Assembly (NCBI GenBank): GCA_030063045.1
Contig: JAQSEB010000001.1
Span: forward strand, 5,245,295-5,309,294
DNA from: Pratylenchus scribneri
Taxonomy: Eukaryota > Nematoda > Chromadorea > Rhabditida > Pratylenchidae
Reading direction: 5' to 3'
DNA: 64,000 nucleotides
Numbering within the stretch: the stretch's first letter is position 1; the number at the start of each line of letters is the position of its first letter. The position numbers and the translations under genes are program-made. A model generated the notes under the pieces. It was not told the origin of the DNA, searched no databases, and was given only the letters and a program-made list of their open reading frames with translations. Below, piece after piece: positions 36,761 to 48,506 of this stretch.

Positions 36761-37276
36761 CGATTTTATTTTTTAAAATTTTTCTAAAAAGTGCAAATTT
36801 CAATCGAATTAAAATTTAGTTTTTATGATGTTTTATTCAAATATTAAATTTATGAAGAAAATGAATATTGCCCAATAAGCAGACTTTAAATCAAATTAAA
36901 TTAATGAAGAAAACGTGATTGACATTTCCTTTTTCCATAATTTAATTTTAGTGCAATTTTGAAGAAAAATATGAGAATATATTTACCGAATTAATAAGGG
37001 CTACAAAAAATGAGCCAATTGTGAAAATTAACAAAAAAACTCAGAGTCCTTTATAATAATGTTTTAATTGATTTTGTGTGTTTTTTTCCTAAAATACAAA
37101 TATTCACTACATAAAATTTATATAATATATAAACACACTACTATTCCGAAGAAACTAGTTTTAATTCTAAATCTTAATCCTAGTCTTAAACCTATGTTTG
37201 CCCTTTCCTAACCCCAAACTAAACTTTGTTATTTATTTCTCTGCTGCTCTGATTAAAAAATGGATATTACTATTTT

Positions 37277-37370
37277 TTGCATCAAAAATAATCTTTTTGC
37301 ATCAAAATAGTTTTGACTACTAATAAATCAGTATTAGACCCTATATACCATTTTCTAGATCTCATCGCAT
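37277..37370. mobile_element. Truncated MITE arm
   Basis: A single arm of the family at 3,991 and 34,183: TTTTTGCATCAAAAATAATC, then ACTAATAAATCAGTATTAGA and TAGATCTCATCG. The second arm is missing. Confidence 0.6.
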
Positions 37371-37764
37371 AATTTGGACTCAAATTCGAATTAAATTAAT
37401 AATAAATTTAATTTAGCAAATTGGGATGAAATTGATAGCCTGCGCCTTGATTGGATATAACTTAATTTTAGTGCATTTTTACATGGAAAATTCCATACAA
37501 AAATATTGAAATTTTTAATTTTTCCATTGAAATATGGGCGTATAAATTTTAAAACAGTTGCTGCTGCACTGCCATTTTACTTTACAATTACAATTTACCT
37601 TAACGACTCTCTTTTGAAGCAATTTAGTGCTTTACAGATCTAATATAATCATTTTTCACACTTAAACTTAAGTTCTACGGATCAAAGGTAACTGTAACAT
37701 ATGAAAAAGAAATTGAATTTTTTAATTCTATTATTTTATTTCTCATTGTCCTATTAAATTAACT

Positions 37765-37980
37765 GGTACTTGTGCAGTTTGTATCCTATTTTTTGGAAAG
37801 TGCTTGGTCCCCCCTTTGGTTTGCCATATCTGGGTTAGGGTCAGTCAGTGTCGGGTTAGGGATAGGGTGGGGTAAAAATCATCTTATGTGTATCCTAAAC
37901 CCAAGCCCTAACCTAAACCCTGAAACCATAGGGGGGACCAAGCACTTTCCAAAAAAGGGGACCTAAACTCCACAAGTACC
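37765..37980. mobile_element. 216-bp inverted-repeat element
   Basis: The left arm begins GGTACTTGTGCAGTTT and contains TTTTGGAAAGTGCTTGGTCC. The right arm is the complement (GGGGACCAAGCACTTTCC, then AAACTCCACAAGTACC). Arms are about 55-60 bp. The centre carries GGTTAGGG and CCCTAACC words. Confidence 0.85.
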
Positions 37981-38058
37981 GAATTATTTTTCAACTCCTT
38001 AAAAACTGAAAAAATTTGTAATCTAATTCCCTAAATTATGAACATTTTTGAACATATC

Positions 38059-38357
38059 TGTCAGTAAATAGTTGTTTTGGGGATTTTTCGGGAATGGCTA
38101 GTTCCCAAGGACCTTCACCAGGCCCCCGAAGGGTCCCAGGGGCCCTCTCGTGTTCTATCTTCAGTGCCATTTTTACAGGGGTTTTTACTTTCATTTTATC
38201 CAGTTGTTATTCACAATATTAGACGAGGGAAGATGGAAAGGACGAGCGGGTCTCGACCCACCCAAAGTGATGGAATGATGGGAGGGGAGACTCCGATTGG
38301 AGAGAATGATTTCCCTTATATTGAACAAATTAGGGGCGGGGAAAGGTGGTACTAACA
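38059..38357 (-). repeat. LTR (3' LTR in element orientation)
   Basis: A 299-bp direct repeat of 39,293-39,590 with a handful of substitutions (for example CAGGGGCCC against CAGTGGCCC) and one single-base indel. Confidence 0.93.
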
Positions 38358-39292
38358 CTCCCCAGAACAAACAAAGTTCGACCCCGAACTTTCGGGATTA
38401 GAATGGAAAATTCGAAATAAAATGCAAATTGATCACAAAATAATTTTAATCCAAATTTTCCTTTCTTCATTCTTTCTTTCATCCATTCCATTTTCTTCTT
38501 CGATCATCGCCTTCTCTGGGTCTTCGCATCAATCATTTCGCCCATCGGCCTCGTCGCCATGATCGGACGTTTCTCGATCGCATCCTACTGTTACACTGCA
38601 CAAGTCCTGTCCGACCACTGCCAAACCAATTTGACTGCCTCATTTGAAGGTTGATTTATTGCTGCCCATTTGCGCAGTTGTTTATTCGATCGCCGTTTGT
38701 TTTTCTCAATTATCGCCTGGTGATCATGAATGGGGACGCATTTGTCCTTGAATTGAATTGGGCGGCTGACTGCAATAGCCGCGAAGAGACATAGCCGGCA
38801 GCACTTCGGCTTGCTCTTTGGACTCGAATGTCCTTTTGATTCATGGGCATAGGTTTAACTTTTCTCGCCAATCATCCTCATGAAGTGGTGAACCTTCACA
38901 CTTCATCATGAGGGTGATTGGGGTGGGCAGCATTAATTGATGATTTGAATTCGGCAGTTCATTTTCGCCAAAACGTATAGAGAAATTTCTGATCTGACCT
39001 CAGTTGGGAAAAGGGATAAAACCAACTTTAGCGCAAATGTCCATCCATTGTCCGCCTCAAGGATGCCGGGGCGCAATCAGTCAGAAAGCCTGTCAATCCA
39101 TCACTGGTCGAAGTATGAAATCGGCAAAGTTCCTTCGACCCATATCCAGTTGATCCCTTCAAGCGATGGACGACAATTATGGCGAAAATTTGAATTGAAA
39201 TGGTTGCGAATTTAGTGGTATGATATTGTTTCAATGGCGCCCATAACAGTATGAGGACTGTTATGGCTGAAGAATCCACGGTTGATCTCCCA

Positions 39293-39590
39293 TGTCAGTA
39301 AATAGTTGTTTTGGGGATTTTTCGGGAATGGCTAGTTCCCAAGGACCTTCACCAGGCCCCCGAAGGGTCCCAGTGGCCCTCTCGTGTTCTTTCTTCAGTG
39401 CCATTTTTGCAGGGGTTTTTCTTTCATTTTATCCAGTTGTTATTCACAATATTAGACGAGGGAAGATGGAAAGGACGAGCGGGTCTCGACCCACCCAAAG
39501 TGATGGAATGATGGGAGGGGAGACTCCGATTGGAGAGAATGATTTCCCTTATATTGAACAAATTAGGGGCGGGGAAAGGTGGTACTAACA
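39293..39590 (-). repeat. LTR (5' LTR in element orientation)
   Basis: The partner of the LTR at 38,059. The primer-binding-like TGGGAGATCAACC abuts it on the internal side when read on the minus strand. Confidence 0.93.
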
Positions 39591-39931
39591 ATATCAGATT
39601 TTGTAGAGCTTTAGGAATTTAAAATAAATGAATAAAATTTTTTAAATGTTCACCCTTTCAAAGCTATGGGTATTCAAAATCGATTGTGGACAATTAATAA
39701 AGGCTATAGGGGTTGAGGAATTAAATGAGGTAATATGCTATTTTTGTTTCCCAAAAAAATTAACCATTAATAGAGAAAACGATGACTATAGGTAGACTGG
39801 ATAGAAATTAACTCTGTTAAATGCTGGTTCTACAAAAATGGTAATCTTTAAAACTCATATCTATAAAATGTGAATATTTTTATACTAATTTCTATTTTTA
39901 AATATTTATTTACAAAAATATTTTAAAGAAA

Positions 39932-41402
39932 ATGACAATGACAACGACAACGAATGATAATAATAAATGCATAAATGACTATGATATTTTATATAAAATT
40001 ACTAATTATTTTGCATTTCCAACTTGTATATTTTTAATTATTATACTTCGACCACTTTATCAGTTGGCCACAGATCGCATTGCATTATAAATTTTGTTTA
40101 GCAAGGTGGATGGATATATAATATTAAAATTAATATGGATTTTTTCCAGTGTTTTGCAAATATAGCAAGTTTAGCGACAGTGATCATTTATCAATTTATT
40201 GCGGATTTATATCAATATTTTATGCAACTGCAATTGCAATTAAGAACTATTCTGTTCGTTCAGCCCTATATTTTGAATGCTCTTCTTTTTACCACTTATT
40301 TTCATGTTTTTGGATTGGCTCTGAACCGACTATTTGCTATATTTTTGCCATTCGCCTATAAAAGATTATGGAGTAAAAAGTAAAATATAAAATAAATATT
40401 AATTAAAATTTAAATAATTTCAAGAAATACACAAATTTTCACATTTATCCTTTGGATTTTTGGGATTTTTCTTGGGGCAATTTATGGGCACACTAAAACA
40501 ATAACTTCACATGGTGTAATTTCCAACTTAGCAAATGCCGCGCAATTTTTTGTCGGCTGCACATCTGGGTCTATTTATTTGGCCATGCTTCTTAAATTTG
40601 CTTATGATTCATGTAATTTTATAAAATGAAATAAAAATGTTTTCAGGAAAGCAAAATATATTTTTGCCAAAATTTTTTTAAGTCGAAAAATGGAAAAAAA
40701 ATTGCTGTTTAATATTTTTCGGAATTAAAAATATAAAAAAAACACAAATTTTTTGCTACGAAATTGGAAAATACTTTCTAAAAATATACACCTTCTCTCA
40801 TTAAATAAATTAATTCTCCTTTTAAATTTAATTTTTTATTTTTTTGCATTCTTTTAACTATTTAAAATATATGTTGCAGCCGATCTCGTTTTTTAGCCGA
40901 TTTCGAATTCGGCTAGCCGATCTCGTTTCGCGGCTAGCCGATCTCGAATTCGGCTGGTTTTTATATTTAAATATTGAATGCATTTATGCGTTTGACGAAG
41001 TTGTTAATTGATATCGCTTTATATATTTTCCATCAAATATAACTAAAATAACCTTTTAAACTTTTAATTTTTTTAGTTAGAAAACGATCGAATTCAACAA
41101 TAAGTTCTATCGCTAATTTGGAAAAAGATAGAATGTTGATGTGTACAATTTGTTTCTTGAGCATCATTCCAATACCATTGGACAGATTTTTTTCTTCTTT
41201 TAATTCACAATCTTTGAGCAGCATTTTTGGTGCCCCATTTATTGCATGGATATTTATTGGAATGAGCTGGTTGAACAGAACGGTAATGCTTTCAATTGAG
41301 GAAATTTGCCTGCTTATATTTTGCAAAGATTTTCGAAATTTGATTAAAAATCAATTTTTAAAAAGTAATTCAACTGTTACTCCTGTGCAAAATTTGTGTT
41401 GA
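39932..41402 (+). pseudogene. Serpentine receptor SR2 with a premature stop
   Basis: Four exons: 39932-40105, 40150-40379, 40425-40612, 41077-41402, totalling about 306 codons in one frame. They are homologous to SR1 and SR3-SR5. One in-frame TAA lies at 40,088-40,090 in exon 1, at the tyrosine of the ALYILFSK motif of the other copies. All splice sites and the other three exons are intact (GLALNRLFAIFLPFAYKR, SGSIYLAMLLKFAYDS, SIEEICLLIFCKDFR). The break is therefore recent, or it is a sequencing error. Intron 3 holds a short GC-rich repeat at 40,878-40,965. Confidence 0.8.
40878..40965 (+). repeat. AGCCGATCTCGTTT / GAATTCGGCT repeat in SR2 intron 3
   Basis: About four units built on GCTAGCCGATCTCG alternating with AATTCGGCT. 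This is GC-rich against an AT-rich intron. It may be a remnant of a small palindromic element. Confidence 0.7.
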
Positions 41403-42536
41403 ATAAAGAAAATCATAATTGAGAGAAAAATAATGGAATATGACATGAATATATTTAATCAGTGATTTTTATTGGAAAATTTTTAAATTCAATAAAGAAT
41501 ATTTCCTTCTGATAAATATTTCTGTTTGAAAAAAGATAAATAATTCGATTTCGATGCAACATTCAGAAATTTAAATAAATAAGTCTTAAAAATTATAATA
41601 TGGCACAGGTTGAATTTTAGCAATTTTAAATAATTTTTCTATTAAAATTAAATTAATTTAAAAAAAAATAAAAAAACTGTTATTAATTATGATTATTCAA
41701 TTGTATTCACGAATTTTATAAAACATATTTTATATAGAGAACTGCTTTGTTGGCCAATTTCACTTCAAAAAAATCAAATTCCATAGGTGTAATTTTCACT
41801 CACAATCAGCAATTTGTGATTTTAGGAACGAAAATTCTCTCTTTTATTCTCTGAATCAGTTTTAAAGACAATAATGCTTACTTAATGAAACACCTGTTCA
41901 AATGTTTAATACAAATGTTAGAAAATAAATATTTAATGAATATAAAGGAACTGACATTTTTGAGACTGACAATAATTGGCAGCTGAATATTTATTCCAAA
42001 TATTCTGTACCACTAGAATTACAATAATTATTTTTTTCTATTCTTTTACTTATTATCCCAAAAATCAGTGGATGATAAATAAAGCTAACTGATATGGTGA
42101 AAAATGTTTTATTGTTAATATTTTTTTTATTGATATATTAGTACTATTTAATGGGAAATATTTAAATGGCGAAAAGATTATAACAGGTAATAGTTTTGAC
42201 CCTGAAATCCAAATTTTAAACCCAATAAATAAATCTCATTAAGACCATATCATAATGATTTTGGCTTGGCTTTGGGTTTAACCAATTTAAAATAGGTTTT
42301 CAAACCATAATACTAAAAATGGTTTAAACTGTTTAATAACTTTTAATTTTGCCCAACCCTTGACAAATTTTATATCAATCGACGCGTTTTGATTCTATCG
42401 ATTGATTATAAGTTTAAGTGTGTAGGTAAAATCACTGAACCTTCTCATTCTCATTATTTTCAAATTTTTTTCGTAATTTTCATTGTTTTTTTTTTTCGCT
42501 AAATTGCTTTAATTAAATTAAATATTTTAAAGAAAA
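41403..42536. other. Intergenic region SR2-SR3
   Basis: A block at 41,945-41,990 (GAGACTGACAATAATTGGCAG, with CAGCTGAATATTTA) resembles 44,955-45,010 upstream of SR4, so upstream regions were copied with the receptor genes. The MITE at 42,175-42,420 lies just before SR3. No other exon was seen. Confidence 0.5.
42175..42420. mobile_element. Decayed MITE-like inverted repeat upstream of SR3
   Basis: CGAAAAGATTATAACAGGT begins the left arm, with ATAAATCTCATTAAGACC inside. The right half has GACGCGTTTTGATTCTATCG. Related to the element at 44,130-44,420. Confidence 0.55.
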
Positions 42537-43973
42537 ATGGACACCGATTACAATGAATGCGCAGTGAATATTGCACTTTTATATACAATTTGTTATTGTT
42601 TTGCATTCCCGAATGTTATATTTTTACTTATTATACTTCGACCACTTTATCGGCTGGCAAAAGATCGAATTGCTTTGTATATTTTGTTTAGCAAAGTAAA
42701 ATTTAAATATTTTATAAATTTAATTTTTTATTTCAGTGTTGTGCAAATATTTTTTGTTTGCCAATAATGGCCATTTATCAAATATTTTTTGATAGATTTT
42801 TTACAATTCATTTTATACGGATTTCATATGATTATATTTATTATTGTCTTTATTTCACAATTTATTTGCATGTTATTGGATTGGCTTTGAATCGACTATT
42901 TGTCATATTTTTGCCTTTCAACTATGCAAAATGGTGGAATAAAAAGTACAATTTCAATTAATATATAAAATTAGAAATAATTTAATTTAAAGAAATACGC
43001 AAATTTTCACATTGATCTTATGGATTTTTGGCATTTTTCTTGGAGCAATTTATGTTTACTTTCCATCGATTCTAGCAGGGATTTTCAGTTTAATAAATGC
43101 TGTTCAAATTTTTATTGGCTTCACATCTGGGTCCATTTATGTGACCATGCTTCTCAAATTTGCATATGATTCAAGTAATTTTTAATTATTTAATATAAAT
43201 AAGTATATCATTTCCTTGAATAAATTGGACAGGTTTAATATGTTTTTTTTTTATAAATTTTATTAATCGATTTTGTTTTTCGAATATATTTATTTCTTAT
43301 ACTAATTAATTTTTCAAATACTTTGTTATCTAATTCGATTTTAGTCAATAGACGTATTTTAATATTTTTATTATTTTTATGGCCTTAAAAGCAAACAAGT
43401 TATTTATATTCTAATGATAATAAATCTCATGAAAATAAATAAAATAACAAAATAATATATTTGTAATAATAATAAAAAAAAATAATTTATAAAAATAGTA
43501 CAAATAGTCTATTGGCCATAAGAAAGAATTGGATTTTGAAATGATTTGGCCAAATATTTTTGCCTAAAAATGTCTTTTTGATTGAATGTTTTTAGTAATT
43601 CTGACTTTTTAATATTTTTTTTTCAGTTATAAGAAAATCGAATTCGACAAATTCATCAACAAATTTGGAGAAAGATCGAATTTTAGTGTCGACAATTTGT
43701 TTGTTGAGCATCATTCCAGTATTGAGCAGATTGTTTTCATATATTTGGAGGGCATCCTATTCGCCATCGGCGTCTATGGGCAATGCTTGTGGTGCCTCAA
43801 TTTTTACATGGATAATTATGGCACTTAGCATTTTGAATGAATCCGTGATGCTTTCAATTGAGGAAATTTGTTTGCTCATATTTTGCAGAGATTTTCGAAA
43901 ATTGATTAAAAATCAATTTAAAAGAGGGAACTCAACATCTGTGACTGTGACTACAGTACAGTATTTGAAATGA
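42537..43973 (+). CDS. Nematode serpentine receptor SR3
   Basis: Four exons in frame, about 298 residues: 42537-42695, 42737-42945, 42993-43174, 43627-43973. Same family signatures as SR1: IILRPLYRLAKDRIALYILF, GLALNRLFVIFLPFNY, SGSIYVTMLLKFAYDS, DRILVSTICLLSIIP, SIEEICLLIFCRDFRKLIK. All seven hydrophobic segments appear intact. The start ATG is preceded by ATTTTAAAGAAAA, as in SR2, SR4 and SR5. Exon 3 again uses a TTTAAAG acceptor followed by AAATAC. Confidence 0.88.
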
Positions 43974-43997
43974 ACAAATCATAAAGCTTTCGTTTTT

Positions 43998-44520
43998 TTT
44001 ATATGGGAAATATTTAAAATTGCAAAAAAAACATTTAAAATTGCGAAAAAAAAAATTGAAAATTGTGAAAAAAACATTGAAAATTGCGAAAAAACATTTA
44101 AAATTGCGAAAAAAAACATTGAAAATTGCGAAAAGATTATAACGGTTTAATGGTTTGTCCAAAATTCACAAACCACATATATACCATTGGATAGAGCTCG
44201 TCAAGACGCGTCGAATGATATATAATTTGTCTTGGTTTAATTGGTTTTGAACCAAAACCTTAATAGTTGGTTTAAATGGTTTAAAACCCTTAATTTTTGA
44301 TCAAACCAGGAGAAAATATATACACCAAACGACGCGTCTTGATGATATCTATCGATTGCGTTTGGGTACAAGATTTGGGGTTCTAGGCAAACCGTTAAAC
44401 CATTATAAACTTTTCGCAATTTTCAATGTTTTTTCGCCATTTTCAAATGTTTTTTTTTTTCGCAATTTTCAATGTTTTTTCGCCATTTTCAAATGTTTTT
44501 TTTTGCAATTTTCAATGATT
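43998..44520. mobile_element. Composite inverted repeat with ATTGCGAAAAAACATT arms
   Basis: The outer arms are short tandem arrays, AAAATTGCGAAAAAACATTG on the left and CGCAATTTTCAATGTTTTTT on the right. They enclose a MITE-family core (CGTCAAGACGCGTCGAATGA and GACGCGTCTTGATGATATCT). The whole can fold on itself. Confidence 0.8.
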
Positions 44521-45029
44521 TTTTCGTAGAATTAAATACCATCTTTTTTATATTCTTAATTTTTGCCATTGTGGATAAAATTTTTATTTTCATCTGTTAT
44601 TTCTGATGCCTCAAAATGCGTAATTGGATTTTGTGAATGGAATAATAATAATTTGACGAATAATATGGTTGATAATTGATGGGTTTGTTTCCGTAATTGC
44701 TCTGCTCAACTATTCCGCTAACCAATTTCACATTAATTCCGTAATTGAGATTTCAGCCAAATTTGCTCATTTTTAAAGGACAAAAATTCTTAATTATAGA
44801 AATGAAAATTTCCCGTCTCATTCTCTGAAAATTAAACATTTTTTTTAAATTTACAATAATTCATTGTTTTAATTAAATATCCAGCTGTCTGCATTTTTAA
44901 TATAAGAAATTGTGTGGGAGGTTGGAATTCGAACATGAATATCTAATGTGGAACTGGCATTTGAGACTGACTGAGCAATGAGCATAATTGACAGCTGAAT
45001 ATTTAGGCTTACCGACATTTGCCGAAGAA

Positions 45030-45325
45030 ACAGTCTGGTGCCGATAATGTCAAAGCTACAGTTACATTTTATGGTATATTATTAAGCACAAAATTAGCTA
45101 CAAAATGATATCAAATACATTGACTAAGGTTGAATATTCAATGAGTTTTGGTCAAAAAACGACCAAAAACACAATTTTAATTAAACAAACGGTTTTTTTG
45201 GCCATAACTCGGTGAATATTCAACATTGGCCAATGTATTTGATATCATTTTATAGCCAATTTTATGCTTAATAATATGCCATAAACAATGCCGCAGCAGC
45301 TTTGTCACCATCTGCTCCAGACGGT
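45030..45325. mobile_element. 296-bp MITE-like element upstream of SR4
   Basis: The left end AACAGTCTGGTGCCGATAAT and the right end ATCTGCTCCAGACGGTT are imperfectly inverted. Inside, TGATATCAAATACATTG and CAATGTATTTGATATCA form a strong second inverted repeat. Confidence 0.75.
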
Positions 45326-45540
45326 TTCATCTGCAAATGTGGCAACACGGAATATTTCCTCCAATTCCAAATATTTTCTCTACTGTGAGCTATTAAAAAT
45401 AATTATTGAATGTAATATTTCTTTTCCCATGTATAAAAGCTGATTAATATTAAAAATGTTTTCAGTTTTAAATGCATGAAATCCTTTTCTTCTTATTATT
45501 TTTATTGATATTAATATTTAATTAAAAATTTTAAAGAAAA

Positions 45541-46732
45541 ATGAACACAACTAATCCAAATGAATGTGTACAGAAGCTAACTCTTTTAATGAAAATTTGT
45601 AATTATTTTACATTTCCTACTGTTTTATTTTTAATTATTATTCTTCGACCACTTTATTGGCTGGCAAAAGATCGAATTGCTTTGTATATTTTGTTTAGCA
45701 AGGTGAAATTTAAATATTTTATAAATTTTATTTATTTCTTATTTCAGTGTTGCGGGAACATTGCATCATTGACAATGAATGCCATTAATCAATTTGAAGG
45801 ATTTCAAAAAATTCACATTTTTATGACTTCATATCCATATATTTTGCAAGCTCTAAATTTCATAAATTATTTTCATATTTTTGGATTGGCTCTGAATCGG
45901 CTATTCGCCATATTTTTGCCATTCATCTATAAAAGATTGTGGAATAAAAAGTATTATAAAATTAAATAAAAATTAAATATAAAAATTACATAAAATTAAA
46001 TAAATATTAAATATAAAAATTATATAAAATTAAATAAAAATTAAATATAAAAATTACATAAAATTAAATAAATATCAAATCTAAAAATTATATAAAATTA
46101 AATAAATATTAAATATAAAAATTAGATAAAATTTAATGAATATTAAATATAAAATTTATTTAATTAAAGAAATACACAAATTTTCACATCATTTCTTTGG
46201 ATTTTTGGCTTTTTTCTTTGGGCAATTTTTGTCTACACAGTGCCAATGATTTTAGATTCTAAAATTTTAAATATGATCAATGTTCTACCAATGTTTATTG
46301 GAATCACATCTGGGTCCATTTATGTGGCAATGCTTTTCAAATTTGCATATGATTCATGTATTTTTTATATTAAATGTATTTTAAATAAATTTATTTATTT
46401 CAGTATCGAATTCGACAAGTTCATTTGCAAATTTGGAAAGAGATCGAATTTTGATTTCGGCAATTTGCCTATTGAGCATCATTCCAAGCCTATTGGGCAG
46501 ATTGTTTACATATTTGCAGTTCGCATTCTATTCACCGGGTGCTATTTGTGGCGGCCCATTTGTTATGTGGATACTCCAGGCCTTGAATATTCTGAACCAA
46601 TCTGTTATGCTTTCAATTGAGGAAGTTTGCTTGCTAATATTTTGCAGAGATTTTCGAAAATTGATTAAAAATCAATTAACGAAAAAGAATTCGTCAAATA
46701 CTACTGTGACTACCGTACAATATTTGAAATGA
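45541..46732 (+). CDS. Nematode serpentine receptor SR4
   Basis: Four exons in frame, about 293 residues: 45541-45702, 45748-45950, 46170-46357, 46404-46732. Signatures: IILRPLYWLAKDRIALYILF, GLALNRLFAIFLPFIYKR, SGSIYVAMLFKFAYDS, DRILISAICLLSIIP, SIEEVCLLIFCRDFRKLIK. Compact introns. Intron 2 carries a short version of the 34-bp AT minisatellite seen in SR1. ATTTTAAAGAAAA abuts the ATG. Confidence 0.9.
45955..46150 (+). repeat. 34-bp AT-rich minisatellite in SR4 intron 2
   Basis: Roughly five to six units of the same repeat found in SR1 intron 2, at the same intron position. Confidence 0.85.
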
Positions 46733-47744
46733 ACTAATAAATTAATTTGGAGCTGGACAGAAAAAATAATGGAATTTGATTATAAAAATGTATTGAATTA
46801 TTTTTATTTATTAATTTATTGAAAAATATTTCCTGACTGATATTTTTGCTTTAAAATAAGCAAATAAATATTACAATGCGTTTATTGTTTTACAAAAACA
46901 GTTGAAATTTAAATTAAATGTCTAAAGCATTAAGAAATTAAATAATATATAATTTTATTTTTTTTATTTCTCTATTGTATTTCTTTTATCAATATATTTA
47001 AATAATTTTCTATAAAAAATAAATTATTAATATTTCCAATAATTCCCTCCTATTATAATACAAACGTTTGGTGAATTTAATTGAGAAAGATTTTATTTAT
47101 GACTTTTTTACAAATTACGTTATTTTTATTTTTATTATATGAATGTTTATATTCGCTTTTCGCAACCATTATTTATGTCAATTTTATTATATTCATTTTT
47201 TTTTATTTTTTTTCCTTGAATTGTGTGTGGACTTTAGAAAGATTTATCAAATTATTGCTATTTGATTTTATTTCACAATTTATAGTAAAAATATTTTTCA
47301 ACAAGGAGAAATAACAAAAAATTAAATTTAATCAAAATTTAGAAGTAAAAACTTTTCTTCAAATGACAAAAAATTAAATTTAATCAAAATTTAATTTTTT
47401 TAGAAAAAAGTAAAAAATATTTTTCAACAAAGAGAAATAACAAAAAATTAAATTTAATTAAAATTTAATTTTTTGGAAAAATATGTAAATTAAAATACTC
47501 AATCAGTCAAGGAAAATTATTAATGAAAAATATTGTTCACGGCTTTGGTAAATAAACATAAATGAAATTAGAAAATTTGGCGGCGCGCAATATCAATAAT
47601 TTAATTTTAGTGCATTCACTACAGGAAAAATTACTTTAATTTCTACACAATATTATTCTACCAGATATAATACGTCTGAATTGAAAAAATTTTTCAAAAT
47701 AAATAAAAAGAAATATTTTTCTTCTCCAAATTTTAAAGAAAAAA
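46733..47744. other. Intergenic region SR4-SR5
   Basis: Very AT-rich. A roughly 110-bp segment based on ACAAAAAATTAAATTTAATC is repeated around 47,296-47,470. A 77-codon hydrophobic frame at 47,081 is low-complexity T-rich sequence and is not called as a gene. Confidence 0.5.
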
Positions 47745-48405
47745 ATGGCAAATTCGATAGAATGCTCGATGGATCTAATCAATCTTTTAACTAAAATTAG
47801 TTTCTGTTTTCCATTTCCAACTGTTTTATTTTTAATTTTTATTATTCGACCACTTTATTGTCTGGCAAAAGATCGAATTGCTTTGTACATTTTGTTTAGT
47901 AAAGTAAAAATTATTTTTTTTGTATTGATAAAATTTTTTATTTTCAGTGTTGCGCGAATATTGCTTCCCTGATCTTATTGGCCTTTCGACAAATATTTTT
48001 AGAACAATTTAAAAAAATTCAATTTATTCGAAAAGCATTTCCATATATTTACCATTGTCTTTTTTTCACAATTTATTTTCACATTTTTGGATTGGCTTTG
48101 AACCGGCTATTTGCCATATTTTTTCCATTCTCGTATAAAAGATTGTGGAATAAAAAGTAAAATATAAATTAAATAAAATATAAAAATAATATTTTATGCA
48201 ATTTAAAGGAATACACTAATTTTCATATCAACCTTTTGGATTTTTGGCATTTTTCTTGGATTAACTTTCAATTACATTTCGATATTCCTCTTACCGTTAC
48301 TTGGAAGAAAATTTGGTGATATAACAATGGTTGCCCCGATTTTTGTTGCTTGCACATCAGGATCCATTTATGCGGCCATGCTTCTCAAATTTGCATATGA
48401 TTCAA
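47745..48405 (+). CDS. Nematode serpentine receptor SR5 (last exon beyond the satellite or lost)
   Basis: Three exons are present: 47745-47903, 47948-48156, 48209-48405. They encode TM1 to TM5: FIIRPLYCLAKDRIALYILF, GLALNRLFAIFFPFSYKR, STFWIFGIFLGL, SGSIYAAMLLKFAYDS. A normal donor (GTATTT) follows at 48,406 in the phase used by the other copies. The fourth exon (TM6, TM7 and the SIEEICLLIFC end) is not found. About 100 bp downstream the 24-bp satellite begins and runs to the window end. Either intron 3 is longer than 15.5 kb or the gene is truncated by the satellite. ATTTTAAAGAAAAAA abuts the ATG. Confidence 0.8.
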
Positions 48406-48506
48406 GTATTTTCAATTTTAAAATTTAACATATTTGTGCATTTCCCATAAATTGAACATTATTTGAATTTAGACAATTGTGAATTTGATTTTTGGAAAAA
48501 TATATT

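Larger units (their letters stand above)
36206..38053. other. Intergenic region SR1-SR2, left part
   Basis: No gene was recognised. It contains an inverted-repeat element at 36,451-36,760, half of a MITE at 37,277-37,370, and a second inverted-repeat element at 37,765-37,980. The remainder is AT-rich. Confidence 0.5.
38059..39590 (-). mobile_element. Short non-autonomous LTR retrotransposon
   Basis: Two LTRs (38,059-38,357 and 39,293-39,590), about 98% identical, begin TGTCAGTAAATAG and end GGTGGTACTAACA. The 5-bp target duplication ATATC flanks the whole (38,054-38,058 and 39,591-39,595). On the minus strand a primer-binding-like TGGGAGATCAACC follows the LTR at 39,292, and a purine tract TTCTGGGGAG precedes the other LTR, giving minus orientation. 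The internal part is only about 935 bp with no recognisable gag or pol, so it depends on a helper element. Few LTR differences imply a recent insertion. Confidence 0.9.
43974..45540. other. Intergenic region SR3-SR4
   Basis: It contains a composite inverted repeat at 43,990-44,520 and another at 45,030-45,325. No exon was recognised. Confidence 0.5.

Noticed and set aside
38077..38355. Protein-like frames repeated at 38,077 and 39,292
   Set aside because: Both frames lie within the two LTR copies and owe their similarity to LTR identity; no known domain.
47081..47314. 77-residue hydrophobic protein
   Set aside because: T-rich low-complexity sequence; no family signature, no paralogue in the cluster, not in a receptor exon position.
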